A DNA stretch of 55,043 bases. Origin: Bernardetia sp. (GTDB lineage: Bacteria > Bacteroidota > Bacteroidia > Cytophagales > Bernardetiaceae). The notes under the pieces are model-generated. The model saw nothing but the letters and a program-made list of their open reading frames with translations. It was not told the origin of the DNA and searched no databases. The translations under genes were made by a program, and so were the position numbers. Where the stretch lies: the NCBI GenBank assembly GCA_020630575.1, contig JAHDBD010000006.1, positions 176,932-231,974 of the forward strand, in the 5' to 3' direction. Positions 16,747 to 24,941 of this stretch are shown here, one piece after another; position 1 is the first letter of the stretch; each line of letters opens with the position of its first letter.

Positions 16747-17226
16747 ATGAAATCATTAGTAGATATTTTCATTCAACAGGGGTTGAATGAATCTGTTTTG
16801 ATAGATGAGACTATAGATAGTTTTGTTTTATTATGTAAATATGCTGACTTCTTTAATACAATAGAGAAAAATTGGCACGAATTTAATAAATCAACACCAA
16901 ATTCTAGAGCAATTAAAGAAGAAACTGATAGATTGTTTGATATAAGTGAAAAAGCTATAACAATGATTTATCTAATACCGAAATACGAATACGATTACAC
17001 TTTGAGTGATGAGGTTTTTCAAATTTTTGATGAGTCTCATATGATGGGTAAGAAACTATCTACCATTATTAGAAGAACTGATGAATGGAAGATATTCTTC
17101 AAAACGTTTAAGAAATTTAATAATGGTGATTTTTTAAACGGGTATTCAAATGATGGTCAAATAAAAAATTTAATGAAACAATTTATTATCATATCGAAAG
17201 ATTTTGTTGATGATGTACAAACCTAA
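16747..17226 (+). CDS. Unknown tail-block protein between sheath and tube
   Basis: A 159-residue helical, charged protein. In T4 the sheath and tube genes are adjacent; here this small gene separates them with short gaps (42 and 28 bases), so it probably acts in tail assembly. Features are an N-terminal MKSLVDIFIQQGLNES helix and several Trp/Phe-Lys segments. No catalytic motif, signal peptide or membrane segment is seen. Family not recognised. Confidence 0.75.
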   Translation: MKSLVDIFIQQGLNESVLIDETIDSFVLLCKYADFFNTIEKNWHEFNKSTPNSRAIKEETDRLFDISEKAITMIYLIPKYEYDYTLSDEVFQIFDESHMMGKKLSTIIRRTDEWKIFFKTFKKFNNGDFLNGYSNDGQIKNLMKQFIIISKDFVDDVQT

Positions 17227-17254
17227 TAATTAATAAATAAAATATAAATAAACT

Positions 17255-17797
17255 ATGTTAGCACATATTGAGAATAGTGAAGCAGGACGTGAACACTATG
17301 AGCCTGTAATAAACGCACTTTTTAGAACAACTTTTGTATTACCTAATGGTATTACACCCGAGCCACTTTTAACAGAACATGTAATTTCTGTTACAGGGTT
17401 GCGTGAAATTGGTGCTGAAAATGTTCAGCAACAAACCTATTCAGCACGTAGAAATTATGCTTCAACTGATGTGGATAATACCCAAGAGATTGAAGTTACT
17501 ATGTCTTTGAACTTAAATAAAGCAAATCAAAACTACATTTTTAAGAAGATTAAAGAGTGGAAAAGAAAATCATTTAACCCTGCAACGGGTGAATATGGTA
17601 TTGCTTCTGAGTATATGGGTCAAATTATTTTGGAAAGATTTTCAAAAAAACAAGAGGTTATTTCATCTAAAACTTTACATAATTGTTGGATTAAAGGTGA
17701 TATAACAGGTATTGATGATTATGATATCACAAACCATGAACCTATACAATTAGTATTTACTGTTGTGGCAGACTACTATACAGAATCTGAATTATAA
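17255..17797 (+). CDS. Tail tube protein (gp19-like)
   Basis: A 180-residue protein forming the inner tail tube. Size and layout match T4 gp19 (163 residues). The N-terminus has a FVLPNG strand. The middle has an acidic beta-hairpin-type segment, followed by the helix QNYIFKKIKEWKRKSFNPATG (split as QNYIFKKIKEW and KRKSFNPATG) that matches the conserved helix-turn of tube proteins. The end is a strand pair, EPIQLVFTVVADYY, as in the family (the 'leading to a final beta-strand' pattern). It comes one gene after the sheath and is followed by a strong terminator. High confidence from the combination of position, size and pattern. Confidence 0.85.
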   Translation: MLAHIENSEAGREHYEPVINALFRTTFVLPNGITPEPLLTEHVISVTGLREIGAENVQQQTYSARRNYASTDVDNTQEIEVTMSLNLNKANQNYIFKKIKEWKRKSFNPATGEYGIASEYMGQIILERFSKKQEVISSKTLHNCWIKGDITGIDDYDITNHEPIQLVFTVVADYYTESEL

Positions 17798-17800
17798 ATT

Positions 17801-17837
17801 AAAAGTGGAAAATAAAATTTTATTTTCCACTTTTTTT
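17801..17837 (+). terminator. Strong terminator after tail tube gene
   Basis: A 34-base perfect palindrome (17801-17834, core GTGGAAAATAAAATTTTATT) is followed by further Ts. As a hairpin it has about 15 bp of stem. It ends the sheath-tube transcript. Confidence 0.92.
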
Positions 17838-17851
17838 GTTATATATTAATG

Positions 17852-17863
17852 AACAATAAATAA
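17852..17863 (+). promoter_or_regulatory. Putative late promoter box AACAATAAATAA
   Basis: Exact match to the AACAATANATAA motif, between a terminator and the hub gene, ending 27 bases before its ATG. Confidence 0.6.
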
Positions 17864-17890
17864 TACAAGAAATAATATTAATTTTATAAG

Positions 17891-18787
17891 ATGGAGAAAA
17901 ATAATTATAATAACGCTTTAGATGAAGTAAGTAAGGAAAATTCTAAAGATGTTTTAAAATCAGACTTAATAAATGGTTGGCACTTACTTAATCTAAGTTT
18001 ATTATCGTATAATGGTAAATATTACCCAAAAGGTACAGAAATAAAAGTGAAACCTTTTTCGACAAAAGAAGTTATACACTTCACATCAATAAATGAAAAT
18101 AATCCTTTAGAGGTTGATAGAGCTTTTCAATACATACTTAAAAGTTGTGTTAAATGTTATGTTAATGGTAATCCTATACCAACTGACAAATTTTTATTCA
18201 ACTTAGATAGGTTTGCAGTTATATTACTTATTAGGGTTTATTCTGATATGAGAACTGATTTATCTTTCGAACATAAGTGTAGTAATAAGAAATGTAAGAC
18301 CGAACAGAAAGTAAAGGTTATACCACAAAATTTAGTGTTTAGTGAAGATTTAATTTCAAAATATTTCGACGAAACTAGTGGAATGTTTGAAATTAAGATG
18401 ATGTCTTCTGAGGGCATGGAAAAGACTTATATATACTCACCTGTAACACTTAAAGAAAATTCTGAACTTTTCGATTTCATGATTAATGAGCGTGAAAATA
18501 TTGATGAGACTGAATTAAAAGTTTTAGTCAAATTATTTCCATTTATGAGACAATTCATAGGTGGTTGTAAGGACTTAGGTGAAGTTTATGATAGGTTTAA
18601 AGGTCTTAGTAAATATGAAATAGCTGATTTAGCATTATTAGAAGAAAAAGTATCACTTGAAGCTAAACAATCTGTTAGTACAGTATGTAACAAGTGTGGA
18701 CATGTGGAGGATGTCCAAATGCGGTTTCCCGACGGGTTCAAAGCTATTGTCGTTAGTAAAGCTGAAAACGACGGATTCTTATTATAA
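17891..18787 (+). CDS. Baseplate hub protein, gp26-like (T4_baseplate family pattern)
   Basis: A 298-residue protein. Residues 45-130 follow the pattern of the T4 gp26 family: KVKPFSTKEV, then a helix ending YILKSCVKC, a loop with IP, and FLFNLDRFAVILLIRVYS before a Cys-containing strand. Candidate zinc ligands are C130/C135 and C266/C269 (CNKC), a feature of several relatives. The T4 family member works in baseplate hub assembly. Position after the tube gene fits, since many myoviruses have their tail assembly chaperones here. The last 86 bases overlap the next gene in the +1 frame, which could mean frameshifting or coupled starts. The family call is by pattern recall and is moderate. Confidence 0.6.
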   Translation: MEKNNYNNALDEVSKENSKDVLKSDLINGWHLLNLSLLSYNGKYYPKGTEIKVKPFSTKEVIHFTSINENNPLEVDRAFQYILKSCVKCYVNGNPIPTDKFLFNLDRFAVILLIRVYSDMRTDLSFEHKCSNKKCKTEQKVKVIPQNLVFSEDLISKYFDETSGMFEIKMMSSEGMEKTYIYSPVTLKENSELFDFMINERENIDETELKVLVKLFPFMRQFIGGCKDLGEVYDRFKGLSKYEIADLALLEEKVSLEAKQSVSTVCNKCGHVEDVQMRFPDGFKAIVVSKAENDGFLL

Positions 18788-18986
18788 TGCTGAAATAGAA
18801 CTAAATAGACATAGAGGATTGCAACCATCCGAGATTCAGAAAATGCCTTATTTTGTTTTTAGAAAATATTTTGAATCTGTTCAAGATGAATTAAAAGCTA
18901 AAAAGAAAGCTCACGAAGAGCAGCAAAGACAGAATTCGAAAAGAAAGTGGTCTTTACCGAAATTTAGAGGTAATAGAAAAAGGTAA
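18702..18986 (+). CDS. Small +1-frame gene overlapping the hub gene (possible tail chaperone extension)
   Basis: This frame encodes a convincing protein tail (YYNAEIELNRHRG, then an aromatic-rich MPYFVFRKYFESVQDEL helix and a Lys/Arg-rich end KRKWSLPKFRG), but it has no start codon after the upstream gene ends. The only ATGs near the boundary, at 18702 and 18711, lie inside the hub gene. Either translation starts inside the upstream gene, or ribosomes shift +1 in the overlap (18702-18787) to make a fusion, as the tail-chaperone pairs (gpG/gpGT) of many phages do by frameshifting. No classical slippery site is obvious. Start uncertain; the product is 94 residues if ATG 18702 is used. Confidence 0.65.
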   Translation: MWRMSKCGFPTGSKLLSLVKLKTTDSYYNAEIELNRHRGLQPSEIQKMPYFVFRKYFESVQDELKAKKKAHEEQQRQNSKRKWSLPKFRGNRKR

Positions 18987-19006
18987 TGTTTAAACATTAC
19001 CTTTTT
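18977..19006 (+). terminator. Terminator overlapping the end of the +1-frame gene
   Basis: A 30-base perfect palindrome (AAAAAGGTAATGTTT and its complement) ends in five Ts. Its left arm contains the TAA stop of the preceding gene. Confidence 0.9.
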
Positions 19007-19012
19007 ACTTTA

Positions 19013-19024
19013 AACTATAAATAT
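19013..19024 (+). promoter_or_regulatory. Putative late promoter box, variant AACTATAAATAT
   Basis: It contains the T4-like TATAAATA core, lies directly after a terminator and ends 24 bases before the next ATG. Confidence 0.45.
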
Positions 19025-19048
19025 AATAACAAATTATAACATTAGATA

Positions 19049-19306
19049 ATGAAAGGAATTGAATTTTATATAAAAGAAGAGTTTAGAATTGATGAGGCTA
19101 AATTAAAAGAGTTAGATGATAAGTCAATTATTAAAGTTTTAAAAGAGTTAGGCTTTGAAAAGGATAAAGATTTCAAGGTAAAAAATAATAGTGTTTATGC
19201 CAAAAATGAGGATAAAGCTATGGAAATTGCTGATGAAATATTTGATACTAAATATGAATTATCTTATGATGATGAGGATGATTTTAAATTAAATATTTTC
19301 GGGTAA
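19049..19306 (+). CDS. Small acidic unknown protein, first of a coupled six-gene operon
   Basis: An 85-residue, strongly charged protein (many Lys, Glu and Asp; acidic YDDEDDF near the end). It starts an operon of six short genes (19049-21598) with a promoter-like box ahead and a terminator behind. Its last base is shared with the next ATG (TAATG), showing translational coupling. The setting between hub and fibre genes suggests a virion or assembly role. No family recognised. Confidence 0.75.
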   Translation: MKGIEFYIKEEFRIDEAKLKELDDKSIIKVLKELGFEKDKDFKVKNNSVYAKNEDKAMEIADEIFDTKYELSYDDEDDFKLNIFG

Positions 19307-19626
19307 TGTCTAAAGATAGAATAGAAAGGGATGATTTTAGCACAAAGATATTCTCAGAGTTAAAATCTAGACTACACGCTAGATTTATACAATATGAGGT
19401 TTTTGTTTTTGGTGGGAAATTGGCTTCTATTACTTTATTATTAACAAACACTAATATAACTATTCGATTACCATATCTCATTGAATCATCAAATGAAAAA
19501 GATAAGTATATATTACACTTTAAATCACGTGAAGTTGAAGGTTCTTTACAGAATGTTATAAGTTATTTACTAACAACTATGAGACGTGAAGAATCTAAAT
19601 TATCTAAATTTAAAAAACCAACATAA
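19306..19626 (+). CDS. Unknown protein in coupled late operon
   Basis: A 106-residue protein with an amphipathic N-terminus, a beta-rich middle (FIQYEVFVFGGKLASITLLL) and a basic C-terminus. Its start overlaps the preceding stop by one base and its own stop overlaps the next start in the same way. No membrane segment is clear despite the hydrophobic strand. No family recognised. Confidence 0.75.
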   Translation: MSKDRIERDDFSTKIFSELKSRLHARFIQYEVFVFGGKLASITLLLTNTNITIRLPYLIESSNEKDKYILHFKSREVEGSLQNVISYLLTTMRREESKLSKFKKPT

Positions 19627-20354
19627 TGAGTTTAAAAAAATATTATAAATTTGAGAAAGTTTTCGAAAAGTTAAATTTGAAAAATATTTTCTCTATAGAA
19701 CAGTCTATTTTAATAGCAGAAGATATTACACTTTCTGAAAATTTACCAACTAGAATAAAAGATGAATTGGTGAAAACATTTAATGAAAACGAAATATCAC
19801 TATTGGTGGAAAGTATCAAAGAGACGTTTTCAGAAGATTTTGAAGAGAATGGTGTTGAAAGTGATGATGTTATTGACGAGGAATGGTTTGATGAATTTGA
19901 AAATGTTATGAAAAAAGCATTTAAAAATCTACACAATTCATTCAAAAAAGGTGTTGATAGTGTTGATGATTTGGAAAAGATTCTTAAAAAAGAATATAAA
20001 TCTGATAGACTTTATTTTACCACTCTTATAGACTTGGTTAGATTGACAGGTTATAAATCTTTTTATGAAGTGAGTAAACTTAAAGATGAAGAACTTTTAA
20101 GTATGCTTTTTAAAGGTATTTCAAAAGTTTATTCAACGGGTGTGAATGAAGGTGCTAGACCTAAGAGGTTAACGGGTGCAGCTAAGAGGTCTAGGGATGA
20201 GAAAGCTCAATTAATGTCGTTAGGTAATAAAGACCCCGAAATAAAAGCATTAAAGGAAAGAGCTAAATCTAAGATAATTCAGAGATTAAAAGCGTTGGGT
20301 AAAAAGAATGGAATAAAAGTTCAAAGAATTGACTTTACAAAAATAAAATTATAA
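19626..20354 (+). CDS. Unknown helical protein with basic C-terminus
   Basis: A 242-residue protein. Residues 1-130 are helical and acidic (EDFEENGVESDDVIDEEWFD); the last 60 residues are strongly basic (PKRLTGAAKRSRDEK, then RLKALGKKNGIKVQRID), suggesting nucleic-acid or capsid/tail surface contact. It is coupled to both neighbours by one-base overlaps. Not recognised. A tail-chaperone or neck role is possible only by position. Confidence 0.75.
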   Translation: MSLKKYYKFEKVFEKLNLKNIFSIEQSILIAEDITLSENLPTRIKDELVKTFNENEISLLVESIKETFSEDFEENGVESDDVIDEEWFDEFENVMKKAFKNLHNSFKKGVDSVDDLEKILKKEYKSDRLYFTTLIDLVRLTGYKSFYEVSKLKDEELLSMLFKGISKVYSTGVNEGARPKRLTGAAKRSRDEKAQLMSLGNKDPEIKALKERAKSKIIQRLKALGKKNGIKVQRIDFTKIKL

Positions 20355-20881
20355 TGAATAGAATTAAAGAAATTTTAAATTTCACTTACGATATATTTAG
20401 AGCGGATTGGAACGATTTTGTTAAGAGAGCAAAAAAACACCCAAATATAGTATATACAAGAAATCTTAAAGATGAGGTTGGAGATTATGAAATGTTGCAT
20501 CTTAAAAAAGAAAAAGTTATAGTTGCAAAATTTTATATAGATGAAATGGAAATTGTAACCGATGTTATGAAAAGAAATTTTTTCATGTATCTTAGAGGTA
20601 TGGATGTTGATATTTGGAATGGTATTATGGAATCTCACACAGAGCGTTTAAAGCACGTTGTTTTAATTGAAAATGATTTGGGAACACATATACCACATGT
20701 TGTTAAAAATACGCTTACAGAGGCTAAAAATGTGGTTAGTGAAATGAATTTTGATGAAAAAAAGGTTTTATTAATGCCTTACAATCATTGTTTAGAATAT
20801 TATAATGAAAATATTAATAAAAGTCCTTTAGGACTACAATTAAAAGAGATATTAATGGAAAAGTTTAAAGAAAATAAATAA
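20354..20881 (+). CDS. Unknown protein in coupled late operon
   Basis: A 175-residue alpha/beta protein with a DWNDFVKRAKKHP helix near the start and VVLIENDLGTHIPHVV in the middle. Starts and ends with one-base overlaps with its neighbours, so it is translated together with them. There is no recognisable catalytic motif, signal peptide or transmembrane segment. Confidence 0.72.
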   Translation: MNRIKEILNFTYDIFRADWNDFVKRAKKHPNIVYTRNLKDEVGDYEMLHLKKEKVIVAKFYIDEMEIVTDVMKRNFFMYLRGMDVDIWNGIMESHTERLKHVVLIENDLGTHIPHVVKNTLTEAKNVVSEMNFDEKKVLLMPYNHCLEYYNENINKSPLGLQLKEILMEKFKENK

Positions 20882-21093
20882 TGAAAGATATAACATTACA
20901 TATTACCGAACACTTAAAGTCAATAAGTAATACAAGAGTTTTAGAATCAATAGGTTTAGAAGAATCTATAAACGAATCTGCAAGTTTAACAATTAATGAT
21001 TTAGTTGATTTAGAACCTAAGCAAATAAGACACGAGATTGTAAGAATATTGAAACATTTCTTAGATAAAAGTGGTTTAAAAAAAAGAATATAA
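20881..21093 (+). CDS. Small unknown protein in coupled late operon
   Basis: A 70-residue, mostly helical protein (LNINDLVDLEPKQIRHEIVRI-type end, written here approximately as DLVDLEPKQIRHEIVRI) with a basic C-terminus GLKKRI. Its ATG overlaps the previous stop by one base, and the next gene starts 16 bases after its stop. No family recognised. Confidence 0.68.
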   Translation: MKDITLHITEHLKSISNTRVLESIGLEESINESASLTINDLVDLEPKQIRHEIVRILKHFLDKSGLKKRI

Positions 21094-21109
21094 AAAGCTT
21101 TATGATTCA

Positions 21110-21598
21110 ATGAGTATTATTGAAGCCAATAAGTACCCTAAACACTTTTTAAAAGTTTTATTTAAAAATAATGATAAAGCTAAGAAATTACTTTTACCAC
21201 TTGTTAATGCTGCCGACAAATTACATGATTACTCGGTAGATTATGTAAATGATACGAATAAAGTGTTTTCTGATTTCCAAAATGTGGCATCAACTGAATC
21301 AAAAAGTATTTTGAAAAATTTAGATGATGAAATTAAAGATATTGTTTTTGGGGATATTGATGATAGTGCTGTTATTTTATTAATAGTTGTTTGGTCGAAT
21401 GATTTGAGTAATGAATATGGATTCGATACTAAAAAGATTAAAAATGATTTAAAACCATTGAAAAAACTTTATAATGATTTTAAAATTTCGACAACAAAGG
21501 ATACTGTAACCGTAGAAGGTACATTTAAAGAATATGAAAAGGCTCTTGAAAATGTATCTAAAAAGTGGGAAAATAAAGTCAGAAAAGAAAATAAATAA
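21110..21598 (+). CDS. Unknown protein, last gene of the coupled late operon
   Basis: A 162-residue helical protein with one hydrophobic strand (DDSAVILLIVVWSNDL) that is too short and polar-flanked for a sure membrane segment. The Lys-rich C-terminus ends KVRKENK. It closes the operon, and a terminator follows 62 bases later. The intervening stretch (21599-21660) holds no ORF. No family recognised. Confidence 0.72.
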   Translation: MSIIEANKYPKHFLKVLFKNNDKAKKLLLPLVNAADKLHDYSVDYVNDTNKVFSDFQNVASTESKSILKNLDDEIKDIVFGDIDDSAVILLIVVWSNDLSNEYGFDTKKIKNDLKPLKKLYNDFKISTTKDTVTVEGTFKEYEKALENVSKKWENKVRKENK

Positions 21599-21660
21599 TA
21601 CACATATAACTTAATAGAAAGGATGGTGCGAGTGTGTACGCCCAATTAATATGTATCTAA

Positions 21661-21694
21661 CAAAAACCCGATGTGAATTAGCATCGGGTTTTTG
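21661..21694 (+). terminator. Terminator closing the six-gene operon
   Basis: A 13-bp perfect stem (CAAAAACCCGATG at 21661-21673, complement at 21682-21694), loop TGAATTAG, then GTTTT. Confidence 0.92.
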
Positions 21695-21699
21695 TTTTA

Positions 21700-21711
21700 A
21701 ACAATAAATAA
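21700..21711 (+). promoter_or_regulatory. Putative late promoter box AACAATAAATAA
   Basis: Exact motif match, 5 bases after the terminator stem and 19 bases before the next ATG. Confidence 0.6.
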
Positions 21712-21730
21712 TATAATAAAACAATTTATA

Positions 21731-22282
21731 ATGACAGCATTTAGTAATATAGTTTCAAAATATAATAAACCATTTGATACAAAATATCATGTAGACACAC
21801 TTTTGGATGCAACATTAGCAGATACAGATTATAATGTTCCAAATATGGTAATATTTGTGAAAGATGTTAAATCTTTCTATTATTTAAAGGATGGTGCTCT
21901 AGGAGATAATACATCACATTGGGAAAAACTAAATATAAGTGGAAATGGAACTTTTTTACCATTTGTTCCATCAAAACCTTATGTTTTAGGTGAAACAGCA
22001 TCTATTGGTGTTAATATGTTTATTTGCATTGTGCCAACATCAGCAGGTGAAACACCAATAACAGACCCAAATAAATGGGTACAAGTTGGTTCGTCTAAAA
22101 AGATGACAGCAACATTTAGTAATATACAAACACTTAATATAAACCACACAATACCAACAGCGACTCTATCAGTTTTTAATAGTGATGGTGTTGAAATAGA
22201 AGTACTAATAACAAAAGTTACACCAACTCAATTTAAGATTGATTCAAATCAGTCTATAAGTGGTGAATTTATAATACAATAG
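21731..22282 (+). CDS. Virion fibre/baseplate-type protein
   Basis: A 183-residue beta-rich protein. The N-terminal half has YNKPFDTKYHVDTL and a VKDVKSFYYLKDG/HWEKL segment. This 'valine-aspartate-tyrosine-W' pattern recurs in structural genes of Bacteroidetes phages, and a related VYVNNLKKWYFFKDG segment occurs in the protein two genes downstream. Asn, Thr and Ser are high, and no catalytic site is visible. It starts a three-gene late operon (gaps of 2 bases and a one-base overlap). Probably a tail fibre or baseplate appendage component; family not named. Confidence 0.68.
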   Translation: MTAFSNIVSKYNKPFDTKYHVDTLLDATLADTDYNVPNMVIFVKDVKSFYYLKDGALGDNTSHWEKLNISGNGTFLPFVPSKPYVLGETASIGVNMFICIVPTSAGETPITDPNKWVQVGSSKKMTATFSNIQTLNINHTIPTATLSVFNSDGVEIEVLITKVTPTQFKIDSNQSISGEFIIQ

Positions 22283-22284
22283 GA

Positions 22285-23622
22285 ATGGCAGAAAAATTTG
22301 TACATATTGATAAGGATTTCAAGAAAAATAAAATAAAGAATTCTAGAATACCCGATGTTCCGAGTAATGAAGAGCATGATGAAGATGCTATTAATAGAAA
22401 GTATGTTAATGATAAAAATAAATTTATCACAACACTTTCTGAAAATCAAAACATAAATGTTGTCGAAAAGTTTGGTGGTATAGATGCTAATACACCATCC
22501 TCAGATGTTAGTGGTAAGACTACACAAGAAATTTTAGATTTAGCACTATTTCCTTTGAAATCGCCTAACTATGATATACCAACATCCATATTATCTATAA
22601 AAAATAAAGAGGATATTGTTTTACAATCTCAATTTAAAACTGATATTGTTTTAGAGTGTATTGTTGAACAAAATGATTCAAGTTCAATAATTTCATATAC
22701 ATTTAGTGGTGACGGTATTAACACACCAGTAACTCAACCAAGCAATATATTTACAATACAGGACTATATTACAAATAGTGGTTTAAATAATTGGAGTGTT
22801 GTTGTGAATTATGATGAAGCTATTCAGAAGAAAGATTCACACTTTAATGATGATAATAATGGAAAGTTTATTGCGGGTTCTATTTCTAGTTCCATAGAAT
22901 TGGAAACATTAAACCCAATTCTAACAAGTGTTGATTATAATGAAGAGGATGCGACAATTAAAACACCATTAACAATAATGGATTTTATGGATGGTATTAG
23001 AAATTTTAAAAATACTTTTTATATAGAAGTCGGTAATAATAAAAAATCATCAATAAATTTTGCAATACCTTTTAAATATGCTGATGTAAGGGTTACCATG
23101 AATGAAACCGATATAACTGATGGGTTTAAAAAATCATTAATAGAAGGTGTTAAACCTTGGGGTGTTGGTTCGGGTATCGATTATACAGTATACCACATGA
23201 AAACAAACATAAAATATAAAAGACCTAAAGTTATAAAGGTTGAAGTATTTGAAAAGTACTTTACAGGTGTTTTTGATGTGTCTTGGCATAGTGTTGATAA
23301 TAAAATTGAAATAGATAATGATGGTTTATTATTAGATTCTTGGAATGACACCTTAAACACGCCTATAGCATCAAACAAATTTTCCATCAATGATGTAAGT
23401 ACACCTACAGACCAACTAGTTAGAATAGTATCTACTGTAGGGTTTATTAAAAAGGTTGAACTTGGTAAACCGTTTAAAATATTTGAAACAAATTCATCTG
23501 ATATAACTATTAATGATGGGTTTGGTAAGACTCAAAAATTAGAACTTTCACAAGTTTATAAATTTAAAATATGGGTTCAGCTTGGTTTAGTACCAAACTT
23601 CTCAACTAAAATAAGTAAATAA
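22285..23622 (+). CDS. Virion structural protein, fibre/baseplate type
   Basis: A 445-residue beta-rich protein. The N-terminus contains EEHDEDAINRKYVND, a segment of the type seen in tail fibre connector regions. The rest alternates short strands and Ser/Thr/Asn loops, with a probable Ig-like section (about 100-200) and a C-terminal QLGLVPNFSTKISK end. The next gene starts on its last base. Together with neighbours it forms a fibre or baseplate appendage cassette. Not recognised at family level. Confidence 0.65.
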   Translation: MAEKFVHIDKDFKKNKIKNSRIPDVPSNEEHDEDAINRKYVNDKNKFITTLSENQNINVVEKFGGIDANTPSSDVSGKTTQEILDLALFPLKSPNYDIPTSILSIKNKEDIVLQSQFKTDIVLECIVEQNDSSSIISYTFSGDGINTPVTQPSNIFTIQDYITNSGLNNWSVVVNYDEAIQKKDSHFNDDNNGKFIAGSISSSIELETLNPILTSVDYNEEDATIKTPLTIMDFMDGIRNFKNTFYIEVGNNKKSSINFAIPFKYADVRVTMNETDITDGFKKSLIEGVKPWGVGSGIDYTVYHMKTNIKYKRPKVIKVEVFEKYFTGVFDVSWHSVDNKIEIDNDGLLLDSWNDTLNTPIASNKFSINDVSTPTDQLVRIVSTVGFIKKVELGKPFKIFETNSSDITINDGFGKTQKLELSQVYKFKIWVQLGLVPNFSTKISK

Positions 23623-24434
23623 TGGCAGGATTTGATAATAATAAAACTGTTGAACAGGCAGTATCATTTGAAAGAACAACAGCAGAACCGTTAGATAAAT
23701 ATGATATTATAGGTTCTTTGGCTACTCTAACGCTACAAATACCGTTAGAAGTTAGATATGAAGGTCAGATGGTGTATGTTAATAATTTAAAAAAATGGTA
23801 TTTCTTTAAAGATGGCGTAACTAATAACGATTTAAAGCCGTTAATGTCAGAATCGTCTGTAAGAGTATTTGACACTAATATAAATACTGTTGATGGTATT
23901 ATGTTTGAATTAGAACACTCTTTAGATAGTGGTAATATAAATGTTACATTTACACATAATGACGAATCTATCATAGTTGGGTGGAAAAGAGGGAAAATTG
24001 ATGGTAGTGATAAATCTAATTTTATTCATTTTTCAACTAATGCTGATTATAATAATTTGCAGATTTTTATAATAGGTAATGATATAAGTGGTGGAACAGA
24101 TTTACATCCAAACTTAGATGGTGATATTAGTGGTATAAAGAATAAAGTAATAACTACACATGTTGCATTTGATGATTTTCAAAAAATAGGAGATATATTA
24201 GTAACAACAGATAGTGATTTTAATAACTTTCAAAAGGTTTCTGATACTTTAAAAAATATTGGCTTACCAAAAAGTATAAACGGTGACTTGTTATTACTGA
24301 GTGATTCTGTGAATGCACCATCACCCACCGATAGTGGTGTTAAAGGTGAGGTTAGAATAATCGGAACATTTAGATATGAATGTGTGGATGATAATGTTTG
24401 GACTAGGAGTGCCATTGAGACAACTTGGGTATAA
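23622..24434 (+). CDS. Virion fibre-tip-like protein
   Basis: A 270-residue protein. It has a KWYFFKDG motif near residue 60, and its end (GVKGEVRIIGTFRYEC, then VWTRSAIETTW) has the layout of the C-terminus of many Bacteroidetes phage fibre proteins, where an FYxC strand is followed by a WxRxAI-W strand. This suggests a short beta-rich tip domain for trimerisation or receptor binding. It is the last gene of the fibre operon; a stretch of Ts follows without a clear stem. Confidence 0.65.
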   Translation: MAGFDNNKTVEQAVSFERTTAEPLDKYDIIGSLATLTLQIPLEVRYEGQMVYVNNLKKWYFFKDGVTNNDLKPLMSESSVRVFDTNINTVDGIMFELEHSLDSGNINVTFTHNDESIIVGWKRGKIDGSDKSNFIHFSTNADYNNLQIFIIGNDISGGTDLHPNLDGDISGIKNKVITTHVAFDDFQKIGDILVTTDSDFNNFQKVSDTLKNIGLPKSINGDLLLLSDSVNAPSPTDSGVKGEVRIIGTFRYECVDDNVWTRSAIETTWV

Positions 24435-24449
24435 AAAAATAATTTTTTT

Positions 24450-24479
24450 TTGGTGTTTTAAAATAAAAGTGTATCTTTG
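24450..24479 (+). promoter_or_regulatory. Bacteroidetes-type promoter (TTG ... TATCTTTG)
   Basis: TTG at 24450-24452 and TATCTTTG at 24472-24479 with 19 bases between, matching the primary sigma-factor promoter of Bacteroidetes. It ends 32 bases before the next ATG. Confidence 0.85.
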
Positions 24480-24511
24480 CATAGAATTTATAAATTAATA
24501 AATATTTAAGT

Positions 24512-24733
24512 ATGAAAGAAAGTGCAAAAACACCGACTAAAAAGAAAGAAGTCTTAACAGCTGATGAGTTAGCTTTAGTAGAAGCGAAGAGAAATTCTGA
24601 AAAAAGAATTGAAGAATTTACTGAAAAGTTAAATAGTTTAATGACAGAGTATCAAGTTAATCTTGCTATCGATGGTCGCTCACCACTTAATAACTTACAA
24701 ATTATTGTACAGGACGTTTCACCTCAACAATAA
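24512..24733 (+). CDS. Small unknown protein with its own strong promoter
   Basis: A 73-residue helical protein, Lys/Glu-rich at the start (KTPTKKKEVLTADELALVEAK) and probably coiled-coil in the middle. It is a one-gene unit: a canonical host-type promoter before it and a strong terminator after it. Such isolated small genes with a host promoter are often early host-takeover genes in phages, but this is inference. No family recognised. Confidence 0.75.
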   Translation: MKESAKTPTKKKEVLTADELALVEAKRNSEKRIEEFTEKLNSLMTEYQVNLAIDGRSPLNNLQIIVQDVSPQQ

Positions 24734-24753
24734 AATTTTAAAACAGAAAGGTT

Positions 24754-24786
24754 AAAAAATCGCACTAAATTAGTGCGATTTTTTTT
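24754..24786 (+). terminator. Terminator after the single small gene
   Basis: Near-perfect 15-bp stem (AAAAAATCGCACTAA and its complement around A at 24769) ending in eight Ts. Confidence 0.92.
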
Positions 24787-24838
24787 ATTGATAAGTATAT
24801 TAATACAGTAATTTACATTTTAAGGGTTAAATACTAAC

Positions 24839-24902
24839 TTTTAAGAGACTTAAATATATTTTATAACACAACATACCAAAATAAAATTTAAGTCTCTTAA
24901 AA
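24839..24902. repeat. Perfect 17-bp inverted repeat between convergent operons
   Basis: TTTTAAGAGACTTAAAT (24839-24855) is repeated exactly inverted at 24886-24902, with 30 bases between. It lies in the noncoding gap of convergent transcription units, adjoining the terminator hairpin. It is not followed by a T-run on its own. Candidates are a protein binding site or an mRNA end structure. Confidence 0.7.
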
Positions 24903-24941
24903 CAAAAATTTCACACCAATTTAGTGTGAAATTTTTGTTTT
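24899..24941. terminator. Bidirectional terminator between convergent operons
   Basis: A 16-bp stem (AACAAAAATTTCACAC at 24901-24916, complement 24924-24939) with A-run and T-run on the two sides, so it can stop transcription from both directions. On the minus strand it overlaps the stop of the last lysis-group gene. Confidence 0.85.
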
